Notes: a model not told the origin generated them from the letters alone. A DNA stretch of 64,000 nucleotides from Symbiodinium kawagutii (GCA_009767595.1 VSDK01026008.1:574339-638338), one strand, 5' to 3'; positions 43,291 through 53,885 are shown, counted from the first letter of the stretch. Program-made: numbers and translations.

Positions 43291-45225
43291 ATGAAATGGA
43301 CACTGAATGCCATAAACCAAATTCGAGGGATAAATCTGAACACAACCTGTGACGAAGACCCATCATCTTTGGACCCTACCCCTCCATTGTCCTCAGCGCA
43401 TCATCTCACAGCGGCCGGCGACGAGGCCTCCAGCGCAGCGGTTTTGCGCATTGCCAACGCCAAGGTGGTTGCTGGGGATCCGATCAAACACAAAAAGATT
43501 GGAAACACTGCCAGCAGGACACTGTATAGGGTGATGGACAGCTTGAATTTGAAGTGGAACATTCCGATTTCAGAAACGCTCTTTCACACTGACTTGGGAT
43601 TGGTTTTGAAGATTCCATACATCAAACCCAGTGATGCTTTGACTTATCTCTTATCTCATCGCAAAGAAGTACTTCTGGGTGGATACACATCGATGGCAGA
43701 TTGCGCAAACCTTCTTCAAGGCTATTGGCAGGTCTTCAAGAGATACCATCCATCACACCAAGTGTTCACGAGTCATCCAGATTCCTTACCCTATTGCCTC
43801 CCGATTTTCTTGTATGGAGATGAGGGGCGGGGACGAAGGCGAGGGAATACAGCGGTGTTCATGATGGAGACACCTTTTGGAGTTCGGTGTGCCCAAACCA
43901 AGAAGCGAAACCTTGAGTGTTCCTGCTGCCCATGTGAGCCATCCATAAAAAAATTTTGTGGCAATGATCAGAAAGCTGTCCCGGTCCGATTGAACCATGC
44001 ATGTTTTGCAGTGCACAACTATAAGGAGCATTCATTCCTGACTCGGTTGGTTTTGTTCTGCCTACCCTGTGCCACATACAAAGCTTTTCCGGATTTGATA
44101 CCCTTTTTGTTGGATTTGATTGCAAAAGATTTGCGATCTGCATTCTTCGAGGGTATTGAGATTGGAAAACGGATCTTCACTCCAGTATGTGTGGGCTTGA
44201 AAGCCGATGTCAAATTCCATGCATACGTAGCAAAGTTTGATCGATGGTATTCCAGGATGGGACGTATCCAGGATCAACAGTGCTGTCACGAGCGTTTAGC
44301 CGGCGATGCCCGCTGGCCTTTTGAAGATGTCAACCAAGAACCCGCTTGGCGCCACACAATCCACATGCAACGACCTTGGCAAGAGGAGCCGGTGTTATCA
44401 CAACTGCCTTTCGATGCCCGGACCCCTGAACGGCTCTACAAGCGTGACCCGTTCCACATTTGTAAAATGGGGATATTTCGACATGTCACAGCCTCCATCT
44501 TAGCTATTTGCATCCTGTGGAGATATTTGGATGATCCGGATTCAGATGATGGCAATGGCATCCCAGTTCTCATCAAACGTGCACATGGACATTTTCGGCT
44601 TTGGGCATCCGCCTACAAAAAAAGCCCAGCACTGCGATCCTTCTCGAAACAGCTGATGAACTGGCCTAATCTGGTGACAAGCCCTTGGTTCAACACCAAG
44701 GGTAGTGATTGTATGCTATTGATGTGCTGGTTAGATGTGTTCGTTGGGCAACTCTTGCTGGCCCCCAAAGAACCTGAACATGTTCCCGTCATGAAGGTGA
44801 TGAGATCTGTGCTGCAATCTGGAAAAGCTTCATTTGACTTAATGTGCTCCCACAGGCTGCTGCTACATAGGCGATGTGCAATACAGTTGTATGAGCACAT
44901 GACTACTACGCTGAATGGGTACGTTTGGTTGGCTCAGTGGTCAATGCGGAATGACATCGTTGCATTTGCAATGGTTCCCAAAGTTCATGCTTGGAAGCAT
45001 GAAGCCTATGACCTTTACAAGGAACTGACAAAAACAAATGGAGAATCTGAGATGCTTTTTTTCAATCCTTTGGTACACAGCTGTGAAATCAACGAGGATA
45101 CCATCGGCAGAGTAAGCCGTGTCAGCCGGAGGGTTGATTCGAGACTGATGGAAAAAAGATGCCTTCAATTGTTTCTATCCAAGTGCCATTTCTTGCACAA
45201 ACGTGCTTTTCCCAACCTGGTTTGA
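43291..45225 (+). CDS. Transposase-like protein (GDEGR / DxKF / DPFH family)
   Basis: This is the longest open frame in the window, 644 codons with no intron. In order it shows a region ending LLGGYTSMADCANLLQGYW, then LPIFLYGDEGRGRRRGN (about residue 175), a Cys cluster (NLECSCCPC), CVGLKADVKFHAYVAKFD (about 310), CCHERLAGD with PFEDVNQEPAW, then YKRDPFHICKMGIFRHVT (about 395), and NPLVHSCEINEDTIGRVS near the end (about 605). The spaced Asp motifs (GDEGR, LKADVKF, RDPFH) match the order of the DDE catalytic sites in CACTA/Tnp2-type transposases. I remember the same order in a dinoflagellate-expanded family. A DDE assignment is inference. No intact terminal repeats were found, and the ATG at 43291 may be internal to a longer gene. 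Confidence 0.62.
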   Translation: MKWTLNAINQIRGINLNTTCDEDPSSLDPTPPLSSAHHLTAAGDEASSAAVLRIANAKVVAGDPIKHKKIGNTASRTLYRVMDSLNLKWNIPISETLFHTDLGLVLKIPYIKPSDALTYLLSHRKEVLLGGYTSMADCANLLQGYWQVFKRYHPSHQVFTSHPDSLPYCLPIFLYGDEGRGRRRGNTAVFMMETPFGVRCAQTKKRNLECSCCPCEPSIKKFCGNDQKAVPVRLNHACFAVHNYKEHSFLTRLVLFCLPCATYKAFPDLIPFLLDLIAKDLRSAFFEGIEIGKRIFTPVCVGLKADVKFHAYVAKFDRWYSRMGRIQDQQCCHERLAGDARWPFEDVNQEPAWRHTIHMQRPWQEEPVLSQLPFDARTPERLYKRDPFHICKMGIFRHVTASILAICILWRYLDDPDSDDGNGIPVLIKRAHGHFRLWASAYKKSPALRSFSKQLMNWPNLVTSPWFNTKGSDCMLLMCWLDVFVGQLLLAPKEPEHVPVMKVMRSVLQSGKASFDLMCSHRLLLHRRCAIQLYEHMTTTLNGYVWLAQWSMRNDIVAFAMVPKVHAWKHEAYDLYKELTKTNGESEMLFFNPLVHSCEINEDTIGRVSRVSRRVDSRLMEKRCLQLFLSKCHFLHKRAFPNLV

Positions 45226-45502
45226 GGCCCGGACGCAACTGCGATAGCGGCTGAAAGAAAACAGAAGTGAAACACGTTGAAGCGGTGTGAATGGTAATGC
45301 TACGGTGATGCTGTGCAACTCTAGTAACAAGTTTCTTAGATGAGATACCAAGTAAGAGTACAATCTGGAACCATAAGGTCCTTATTCTATTGGTGTCGCG
45401 TGTTCCATTCTTGATGGCCCATGATGCCTTTTGGATTGATGATGTTGTTCCACATGATCCGGGGAATGGCTGCTGAGGCAGCGAGTTTCCAGCCAAAGAC
45501 TT

Positions 45503-45590
45503 GAAACGCCTGAAATTTTATGAAACGCTCAAAATTGGATTGACGCCTGATATTTCAGGCTTTGGGATTGACGCCTAAAATTTTGTACCA
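45503..45590 (+). repeat. Iteron cluster (GAAACGCC / TTGACGCC)
   Basis: GAAACGCCTGAAATT (45503) and GAAACGCTCAAAATT (45522) are followed by two TTGACGCCT repeats (near 45541 and 45568) with ATATTT or AAAATTT tails. The cluster lies 280 bp after the transposase-like stop codon. Confidence 0.75.
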
Positions 45591-45779
45591 CCGGCAGTGC
45601 TAGGTATAATATACTCAATCAACCCGGTTATTAACCATATATCATATAACCGAAAAGGACTAGAAAGGAGAGTTCCAAAAGATTAACTCTTGAGTTTAGT
45701 CCTGGGACATTTACTGTTAAAAGGTGGTACCTCCTTCACTCAGACTCTCAAGTTAATCCTTTTTGGATGATTGCTTGCT

Positions 45780-46235
45780 AGAAAGACTTGATGCCAGAGT
45801 TGATTCCCTGATTTTCATGCTCAGCGGCTACTCTGTGGCAGCGAGACTAAAATCGAAAGTTATTTTTTTCTGATGTGGCTGGAAGCATTCTTCTCGGCGA
45901 TTCCTTGCAACAAAGACTTAAATCAGAAGTTAATTCTGGTGTTGCACAGCAGCTAACAGCATTCTTCTCAGCGATCCCTGGCTCCAAAGACTTAAATCCA
46001 AAGTTGATTTTTCTTTGTCCCTTCACGTGACAGCATTCTTTTGAGTGATTCCTGGCAACAAGAACGTAGATCTGGAGTTAGTCTCTTCCTTTTTTTTGGA
46101 CTATGCACGTGGCAGCATTGTTTTGAATGATTCGTGGCAACAAGAACGTAGATCTGAAGTTAGCCTCCTTCCTTTGTGACTACATATGCACGTGGCAGTC
46201 TTTTGAGTGATTCCTGGCAACAAGAACGTAGTGGG
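45780..46235 (+). repeat. Tandem array, 74-82 bp unit, about six copies
   Basis: Markers GCATTCTTCTCGGCGATTCC (45885), its variants at 45959, 46033 and 46115, and TCTTTTGAGTGATTCCTGG (46195) repeat with spacings of 74, 74, 82 and about 80 bp. Each unit also carries AAGACTTAAATCNAAAGTTA or AAGAACGTAGATCTGAAGTT. Weaker relatives lie at 45.66 and 46.27 kb. It lies just after the transposase-like gene. Confidence 0.85.
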
Positions 46236-46399
46236 CCCCTAATCAGACGCCGGGCACAGGAAGTAACTTGCAATTTAAGTCCTTTCACTGCGCTGCCCTG
46301 ATGCCAGAGCCATTGCAAACACAGCAACAGACCAGGACTAAAATCTCAAGTTTATTCTTTAAAACGCCTATGGTGCGAAGGTGGGATTGATGAAGCATT

Positions 46400-46583
46400 G
46401 ACTTGACAATTGTGTCTTTTGCAACTCCTGTTTCCAGTCCCTTCCCCGTATAACCTCTGTTCTTATCCCTGAGGGTCCCTTAGGGCCGCTGTATTCCTGA
46501 CGTGGTTGTTGCATTGCCCAGGTGTACCATATTGCCCGCGCCTCCTCGAAGTTTTCAGCCGCCTTCTGGAAAGCTCCTGCCAC
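46400..46583 (-). CDS. Probable exon, unknown product
   Basis: The minus-strand frame reads MAGAFQKAAENFEEARAI, WYTWAMQQPRQEYSGPK and GPSGIRTEVIRGRDWKQE. A GGCAG or TTCCAG acceptor is possible within the first codons, so the Met may not be a true start. Codon use fits the window's other exons. No family is recognised. Confidence 0.45.
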
Positions 46584-47639
46584 TCCAAGGCTAGCGACTC
46601 ATGACTCATTGCTGGGACCAGGCACCAGCCCAACTACAGGTTGGTTGCTCAGATTAATGAGCCTAATTAGCGCTATAGCATCAACAACTAGTAATTGGCC
46701 TAGTCAGTTGATAACAAGTTGGTTAACAAGCTGGTTTCTATCATACTATATAACTTTACTATTTACATCTTCCATAACTTTCACCATAACTATTGTAATT
46801 AGCCTAGTTGTGTTCACCAACTTCTAGATAACGATTGGGGGTCCATAGGTCAAAACATGACAAAGATTGGCAAGAGCCCAGCATGATATGGCACCCTCAG
46901 CGCAATTTCGATAGAAATTGGATGATCAATGACCATCACAACAAATGATGATGTATGGTGACATCGGCGGCTACATGAGGAAAAAATCTGTTCCATTTGG
47001 GTCGGCCATCCAGAAGAACCGGCCCAAGCCCCTCTGCAAATGACAATTACATTAGTTAAGCAACTCTTATGTCACCTGAGGGGGCCTCACCACGTACATA
47101 TGTATATCCCTGTGCCAATCCAAATCCGCAAAAACGGTCATGATAAACTGCCAAAAGTCACTCTGATATTTGCCTTGGCAAAAATTGTTCGCAAGAGCTA
47201 CCTTTGAAGACGGTGATGGTTTGAAACTATTAAGGGTTTTCTGAACGATTCCGAAGTGGTGTAAATTTCAGTTCGCAATCATCAATTGCTGGTGAACTAT
47301 GCTTGTCTGCGATGAAACCTCATCAATATAGATATATGAATAATGTGGTTCTCGAATGTTCTCGAAAGGATCTTCGGATCTTCTATCGTTATCCGTTATC
47401 TGTGGTTAAGTTAAAACTGGCAAATAGGTGTCAATCAGCATCAATCAGCCAACCATCTAGGGTAAAAGAAAAAAGTGGAAAACCACCAACTACTCTTTTG
47501 AGCCTAGAAAGTGTCAGGTAAATCGGCCCAAAAACCACCAACAAAACAGATTTTCAATCTCCAAATTCATGGATTCATGGATCTCTATGGATCTCTCATT
47601 GTGCAAGCACCGGGTGCCCCTTCACCGGTCGCTACGACC

Positions 47640-47766
47640 ATCACCACCCGAACCCCCCGGCGCTCCACGCGCATAGTACAGGCCGCCCAGGTTGTTGAGG
47701 CACTCGGCCACGCTGGGGTGATCTCGGCCCAGTAGATCTTTGCCTCGCCGTCGCGCAAGGTGGGAC
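47640..47766 (-). CDS. Kinesin-light-chain-type TPR exon
   Basis: The minus-strand frame reads HLARRRGKDLLGRDHPSV and AECLNNLGGLYYARGA. LLGxDHPSVAECLNNLGGLYYARG is the canonical kinesin-light-chain TPR (LGxDHPxVAxxLNNLAxLYxxxG). The upstream exon at 48.73 kb encodes the matching next helices, so both probably belong to one TPR gene. The exon is short and its boundaries are approximate. Confidence 0.72.
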
Positions 47767-47814
47767 TCCCCACCAGGTTGAAGGTTGGTTAACGGGTTAA
47801 TGGGCCATTTGGTT

Positions 47815-47895
47815 ATAATCCCTAGAATAACCATAGTATAACCATAGTAAAACCATAGTAAAACCATAGTATAACCATAGTATAACCATAGTATC
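47815..47895 (+). repeat. 12-bp tandem repeat (ATAACCATAGTA)
   Basis: Six units of ATAACCATAGTA or AAAACCATAGTA lie in tandem, in the likely intron between the two TPR exons. Confidence 0.88.
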
Positions 47896-48609
47896 CAGGA
47901 GTTGTGTAATAGGGTTTGGTTGTAATCCATAGTATATAGCTGCTCGTTTTTCGTGCTGACAGCCAAAAGCGTTGTCAGCACAGCAACAGCTGTTACTGGT
48001 GCAGGCTCCAAAAAAAGTTGCAATCCGATGGTTTAAGTGTTGCCTCTAAGTCTTACTTCATCATGTCATGTGATCCATGAGTTTTTTTTTTTTGGCGCAG
48101 GTCTTTACCATGCTAGATACTAACAATGAAAAATAGCTAAATTAGGGGTCAGCTGCAGCTATTAAATTATATGCATGAATTTGGTCGTGTTTTTTCTAGC
48201 CAGGTGTCCCTCAGTTGATGTCATTGCTGCTAGCAGCTAGCACATTCAACACATTCCCGCTGAAGTGCTGCTTTACCTCACCATTTCGGCCTCTGAAATG
48301 AAATGCAACAAGTTTGGTCACAATGCCTGTGGCTGAAACAGATTCGATTCTGGGAACACCGGTAGGTCTCAGTTGCACTGCCATGCAAACGCTTTCCAAA
48401 TTTCTTCCCAATATCATGTTCAACGCATGGCGTGAACGTGTAAGGCACAAACAATCCCATGCATCTGCAAAAAAACAACTTGGTTAGGTATGGAAAGGTA
48501 GCAATTTGCCAACAGTTCGATCTTCCAAAGATCGTTGCCCACGGGGATGGATGCTGGGTGGTAACAGCGGTCGAACCCCAAGGCTTGGGATCTCCCCCCA
48601 TGGATTTCG

Positions 48610-48733
48610 TCGGCGCCGAGAGGCGCAGCTTCAACGCATCCTGGTGATGCGCCAAGGCTTGCTCTGAATCTCCCAGGTCAAAGGTGGCCAAACCCAAACT
48701 GCTACAGACCTGGCCCCGCTGTGGCAACGGGAT
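48610..48733 (-). CDS. TPR exon, upstream partner
   Basis: A TGTCCCACAG acceptor starts a minus-strand frame reading RGQVCSSLGLATFDLGDS, then EQALAHHQDALKLRLSA. SSLGLATFDLGDSEQALAHHQDAL is a full TPR (helix A, turn, helix B). The in-phase acceptor and the order of exons support one TPR-repeat gene reading leftward to 47.6 kb. Confidence 0.7.
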
Positions 48734-48939
48734 CTGTGGGACAAGGGAACCACAGCGGTAGGTCCACTGCACTCGCATGAGTTGGTCTTCCCATCCGTCA
48801 GCTTAAGAATTGAACAACGAGAGTGAGAGCTACTTCTCAACTCTGGAGATATGAAGGCAAAGTGGTCCTCAACTCACTGCATGCTACTCAACTTGGATCT
48901 TTGCGTTTTGCAACTTCTCATGCCCAAGCATGAACAACA

Positions 48940-49062
48940 AGAACAAGAAGAAGAAGAAGAAAAAGAAGAAGAAGAAGAAGAAGAACAACAACAACAACCA
49001 GAACAACAGCAGCAGCAGCAACATCAACAACAACAACAGCAGCAGCAACAACAACAAGGGCA
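48940..49062 (+). repeat. (GAA)n then (CAA/CAG)n microsatellites
   Basis: A GAA run (poly-Glu in one frame) is followed by AACAAC and CAGCAGCAA runs (poly-Gln). The short open frame there is a consequence of the repeats. Confidence 0.92.
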
Positions 49063-49069
49063 GCACTTC

Positions 49070-50489
49070 TATTCATGATTGAGATACATCATCTTTAGCC
49101 ACACGCCACTGCATTTCCATGTCCATGTTGCCAAACTGCAGCCAGCACAATTAAAAACACAAGGCTTTCAAATTGATATGGCTGAAAAACATCACCCGTC
49201 GCAAAACATGGCTTGCTTGCCTTTCAAACCATATTGTGCCTTTTTCTTTCGGTTCAAAGTCAGGTGCACGCATGACGGAAATCCTAGCACGCAACAGCCC
49301 TGTGGGTGGTCCTGTGCAACAGTCCCAGCTACTAGGCAAGGGAGCCCTGTCAACATAATCAACTACTGTCACTTGGGTGCCAATCCACTAGCTAGACTTC
49401 ACTGCGGTAGTGGATCTCATCCAATGCAGTTTATATAGCCATCAACCACTTGATCATCAATCTTCATCAATTATGGTCCACAATTTCTTAGGGTCCACTA
49501 TCAAATCTACCATTTTTTGGGGCACGCATTCACCACCAAACAAGAACGGCCCAAATTCCGCACAGCCCTGGGCCATCCGGGCCGTGCCTCTGACTTGACA
49601 AAACGCGTATGGATCAGGGCTTTGGTCAATTTCTCATCCTGAGCAGCGCCAACGTCCAAGGTCACGTCGTGGTTTCAGGGGCACGGTAGACCAGTTGCGG
49701 TGGTCTACCAAGCCTTAAGCAGCAAATCCGACTATTGTGGTCACGGTTGGTTGTTACCTACTGACCCACAATAAAAACATTATCAGTAGGGAAACCACCA
49801 GTTTTGGGGGTACAGCATCTTTGGACAAAACCACATAATCATACCTTATCATGATGATGAACAATGGCTAGCCCGGCTGAAAAAAAACAACAACAATTAT
49901 TATTGCACAATAACATTAACATACAACTTTTCCGTACATCTGGTGAATGGTTTATGTTTAAAGCTGGTTTACAACCCATGACCGCTCATAGCAACCCAAA
50001 CTTGACTATGACATGGTACTCTTGGGGCTGAACATATCGTTGTGATATGCTGTCAAGAAATTACCGCAAAGGGAAGCAACGTCCTAAGGCTGGAAAAAAA
50101 CCCTCTAAAAAATCAGCAGCAAGGGGCCACGGTCTCTGCAGGAGAAAGTAAAAAAAGTGGCGGCCATGCCCGGCCCTGAGAAGGGGTGCGGCAAAATACA
50201 GCCGCCCGGGAACCGCTGCCAATGTCCAATCAAAAGTGACAAACATGGTGATGTATGCTAAGAGTCGATGCCGACCTTGAATTAATTAGCCCCCTGGTTG
50301 ATTATATAGAAGATCCCCAAAAATCAACTGGTTTTCGATGAAAAGGTACCCCCTCCCAGTCAATAAATTTACGTTTTACAGTATCATTCCAGGGTTGACA
50401 TTGAACAAGCCCGTGGGTTCTAAGTTATGAATCCTCCAAGGATTTTCGGTCAACCCTCCAAGTATGGCGCTGTAAATGGTAGGGCCAGC
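49070..50489. other. No gene recognised
   Basis: A weak F2-like fragment (GGTTGGTTGTTACC ... GGGAAACCACCAG) lies at 49745-49800. The rest has no supported exon. Confidence 0.4.
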
Positions 50490-50617
50490 ACAAGGTGGGT
50501 TTTAACAGTTGTAACTTGGTTTATGCGGCCCTGTAACTATAGATATATCCACCATAGCTGGTAGTTACCCTGGTCATCACCCAACGACTATGGCTGGTGA
50601 ACGGGGCCCCACCTTGC
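50490..50617. repeat. MITE-like element, family F1
   Basis: It starts CACAAGGTGGGTTTTAAC and ends ACGGGGCCCCACCTTG. The interior CTGGTAGTTACCCTGG is shared with the family but the left arm is diverged. It abuts the GC-rich exon-like segment. Confidence 0.72.
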
Positions 50618-50619
50618 AA

Positions 50620-50790
50620 GGATTGATGACGCGAACCCGCCGCGGGTACCCCCACCGCTCCCCGTGGCTCCGCCATGGCCCGGGCGCCTTCTCCCGGAAG
50701 TCGCTGGCGTCGCTGGGCCGCCGCAGGGCTTCCTCCTACTGAGCGATGGCCGTTGTGGCGTCGCCCAGCTGGTGGTTCTGACGACCCACC
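50620..50790 (-). pseudogene. TPR-like exon fragment with an in-frame TAG
   Basis: The minus-strand frame reads NHQLGDATTAIAQ, a TAG stop, then EEALRRPSDASDFREKA. LGDxxTAIAQxEEAL is TPR-like, and the TAG falls where a Tyr would normally sit. Either this copy is decayed, or the CAGTAG is a splice acceptor and the upstream match is chance. It is on the same strand as the TPR exons at 48.7 and 47.7 kb. Confidence 0.4.
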
Positions 50791-50933
50791 TGGGGCAGGG
50801 CCCAAGACCCTCCAGGGGATGGCTTCAACTTGGGGCAGTTCATGGGTTTGTTGGCTTAACAGTGATTAACATGGCTTGATTAGCCAATGGTTCAGGTGCC
50901 AAAGGATGGTGATTGGTGGTTTTTCACCATCAT

Positions 50934-51039
50934 CTGGCTGGTGGTTTTTCCCCGTGATGAAAAGTATGAGTCAACCAAGCATTTGTTTGTAATTACGAGT
51001 ACTAGGGAAAATGAAAAATGCCTAAAAACACCAGCCAGT
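50934..51039. repeat. MITE-like element, family F2
   Basis: It starts CTGGCTGGTGGTTTTTCCCC and ends CCTAAAAACACCAGCCAG, so the arms are inverted repeats. The interior GAGTCAACCAAGCATTTG and GAGTACTAGGGAAAATG are diagnostic. Confidence 0.82.
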
Positions 51040-51221
51040 CATGTTCAGAGCATGGTTGGCTAATATCCTGATGAATGCGGTTAATAGTGATTCGAATGAC
51101 TACTAATGATCATTACTGATTTGTGGTTTTCACCACCCAGTCTTGAAAAATATGCGTCAACCAACCATTTGTTAATAGGGATATAAAACATATTTAAAAT
51201 AATTTGTGGCTAGTCAATATC

Positions 51222-51292
51222 CTGGCTGGTGGTTTTCAACATTTGTTAATACTTGATAGGGAAAATAAAAAATGTTCAAAACCATCAGCCAG
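51222..51292. repeat. MITE-like element, family F2 (short form)
   Basis: It starts CTGGCTGGTGGTTTTCAAC and ends TTCAAAACCATCAGCCAG. At 71 bp it is a deletion derivative; the arms pair over about 18 bp with one or two mismatches. A partial copy lies just upstream (51121-51215). Confidence 0.83.
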
Positions 51293-51557
51293 AGCCAGGA
51301 TACAACTAGCTTGCGCAACCGCACCTCTATGTGAGTTTATGACTGGGGGTCCCCCCATGTAGGTCGGTCGTAATTCTCTTGAACACCAGCCGGGGTGAGT
51401 TGTTCAAAGGCCTATCGTCCCCATGTGGGTAAGGTGTCATTGCTAACCTAACCATAGCAAAGAAGTCATGGACCATGGCCCACCATCATTAACGATGATT
51501 GAAATCACACAAGTAAGCATCAACCAATCTCGTATGGCATGCGCATATGGTTAATTT

Positions 51558-51560
51558 CCA

Positions 51561-51586
<26 letters not shown>
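51558..51586 (+). repeat. (CT)n microsatellite
   Basis: About fourteen CT units lie in a row. Confidence 0.95.
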
Positions 51587-51592
<6 letters not shown>

Positions 51593-51839
51593 ATCTGCAA
51601 AGTTCAGCTAGGCTGAAGGCGAAGCTGTGGCCCAGCCATCTCAACCGCCCGGCTCATCGGCTAGCAGCACTGCTTCCTTAGAATCTCGACTGTTGACAAC
51701 TCTCCACTATTCTGGAGTATTACCAGTCATGATTGTTGTCCACTGTTCTCCCCCGGCTTAACCACTGATTTCCACGTTCACCAACCATTCACCAGTTTTT
51801 GTTCAAGGCGCATGCACTGGCAACTATGACTCCCCACAA

Positions 51840-53000
51840 CGTAGCATTGAGGATGTAGAGGTCATTCATCAACCGCTATTTGCCATTATCACTAACCAGC
51901 ATCGCAACCATCTACCACTAGTAAACGAGATCAACCAGTATTGACCACCACTATTGATCACTATGAACCTACTAACCACTATTCATCAATCATTGATGAA
52001 CTGTCATCACTGCAAATATCACCACCATCAACCCACCATCAACCCATCATCATTCATCATCAATCATCATTATCAACCTTATTCATTAATCACAACTGTT
52101 CACCACCATTCAAAATTATGAATCGCCATGGTTCACGATCAATTACTACTACCAGCCATCAATAACCAATACTACTGACCAATTTGAACCATCTTCCCCC
52201 CTCAAATTACACTATGAATCTCTATTGATCACCATCATTAACAACTATGAATCACTACTAATCACTATTCATCACTGCTAGTGACCATTCACCCTCCGCT
52301 AGTCACCTTTATCCACTGCAAATTACCATTATTCGTGATGCCCATCATGATCCCCGGCATCTTCCCCCGTCATTCATCACCCCTGCAAAGCCATCAAACT
52401 TTCACCCTTCATTCTTCAAATATACCCTTTTTTATTACCACTATCAACCATCAATCCTTACCACTATTAGCTATAAATCATTACCACCATTAGGGCTCAA
52501 ACTGTCCAGCAAAGAGCTTTTTGCAGGCACCAGTAACAGTAACACCCCCCCGTTTCAGTCAAAATCAAAGTCAATTTCCACCATTAACGTCCATTTAATG
52601 AGTAATTACTTAATTGTGAACCACTATCAATCATGAGTTATTGCCATTATCACCACTAACTATTAGCACTATAAAAGATTAGGTATTACCGGTTGCAAGT
52701 GATTAACCCCAGTATTACACATTTTAAGCTTCTCAAAACTGGTGATGAACCCGTCTATTACCACTTTAAACTATTACAATAGGTTACAAGTTTTAAGCTT
52801 TAAGTGCTATCAACCTAATAGTTACTAGGGTATTGGCTATTACCACCATTAACTACCACTATTACCATACTATCAACCACTAACATCAGTGGTGTTAATG
52901 GTAGTAATAGCCAATAATTACTAATTAATCTACTGTTAACTACCATTACTACCACTATTACCACTATTTACTAACCCATCATCCCTTAGTGGCTGGTGTC
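51840..53000. repeat. Strand-biased degenerate CCATCA/CACTATTA sequence
   Basis: More than 1 kb is dominated on the plus strand by ACCACTATTA, CATCATCA and TCAACCATC words with no fixed period. It contains no supported exon. Its counterpart with opposite strand bias lies at 57.0-57.3, 59.2-59.4 and 60.2-60.7 kb. Confidence 0.75.
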
Positions 53001-53162
53001 GATCCCTTGCTAAAAGTCTAACGGCTTTAGTGGTTATATTAGGTAAATCAATCATATCCCAAACATAAACCTATGGTAAAAAAAAATAAATCAATCATAT
53101 CCCAAAAAAATTAAAAAAAAAACAAGTTCATAGGTGTAATCCACCCATCATCCTTCGATCAC

Positions 53163-53250
53163 CCTGCCGCCTCGTGAAGGCTCTTGGCCAAGCTGACGCC
53201 CAGCGCGGACTTCCGCAGTGGACCTGCCTCGGCCTGGGCGAAGCTCATCA
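53163..53250 (-). CDS. Possible small exon
   Basis: A GC-rich segment in otherwise AT-rich sequence. The minus strand reads MMSFAQAEAGPLRKSAL and GVSLAKSLHEAAG, then TGA. It is helical and Ala-rich. No family is recognised. Confidence 0.38.
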
Positions 53251-53532
53251 TGATGGGCACCGGTGGTACTTCACGGTGGTTAATGGTGGTCAACCACGGC
53301 TGATATAGCCAGATAATGCCGGTCATTCACAGGTTCATGGTGGTAATTCACAGTTTTCATGCTACTATAGCCCCACTTAATGCTGGTCAATATTGAGTGA
53401 TGCTGTTGAACGGTGGTACTTGAATGGCTGGTGAATGGTGGTGATTCATAGTGATTCATAGGGAACAATGACAATGGTCGAAGAATAGTTCGGGTTGAGG
53501 GTTGAAGATTGTTGAGTTAGTGGGGGCGGGTC

Positions 53533-53770
53533 ATGAGAACTATACTGATGCTGTTGAATTGCTGCTAAACTGCTGATAAACTGCTGGTGAACTGCTGAAC
53601 TGTTGATAAATTGCTGCTGAACTGCTGATAAATTTCGGATAAACTCCTGATGAATTGCTGATGATTTGCTGATGAATTGCTGCTGAACTGCTGATAAATT
53701 GCTGCTGAACTGCCGGTGAACTGCTGATGAACTGCTGCTGAACTGCTGATAAATTGCTGATGAAGGATAA
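53533..53770 (+). repeat. Degenerate tandem CTGCTGATAAATTG repeats
   Basis: About twenty imperfect 9-12 bp units (TGCTGATAAATTGCTGCTGA and variants) lie in tandem. The Gln/Ser-rich minus-strand frames in this region are repeat artefacts. Confidence 0.88.
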
Positions 53771-53789
53771 CTGGCCGGAACCACTCTGT

Positions 53790-53885
53790 AGGACCATAAC
53801 CCCGAGCAGCCGGAGCTCCAGCCCCTCGCACCTCGTATTCCATCCGCTGAACTTGCAACGTCTCCTCGCGCTCGCAGCACCGGTG
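53790..53885 (-). CDS. Possible small exon
   Basis: The minus strand reads HRCCEREETLQVQRMEYE and VRGAGAPAARGYGP, a GC-rich block directly before the tandem repeat. The frame is favoured by its charge pattern only. No family is recognised. Confidence 0.35.

Noticed and set aside
53446-53760. Gln/Ser-rich minus-strand ORFs
   Set aside because: All three overlapping frames come from the degenerate CTGCTGATAAATTG tandem repeat.
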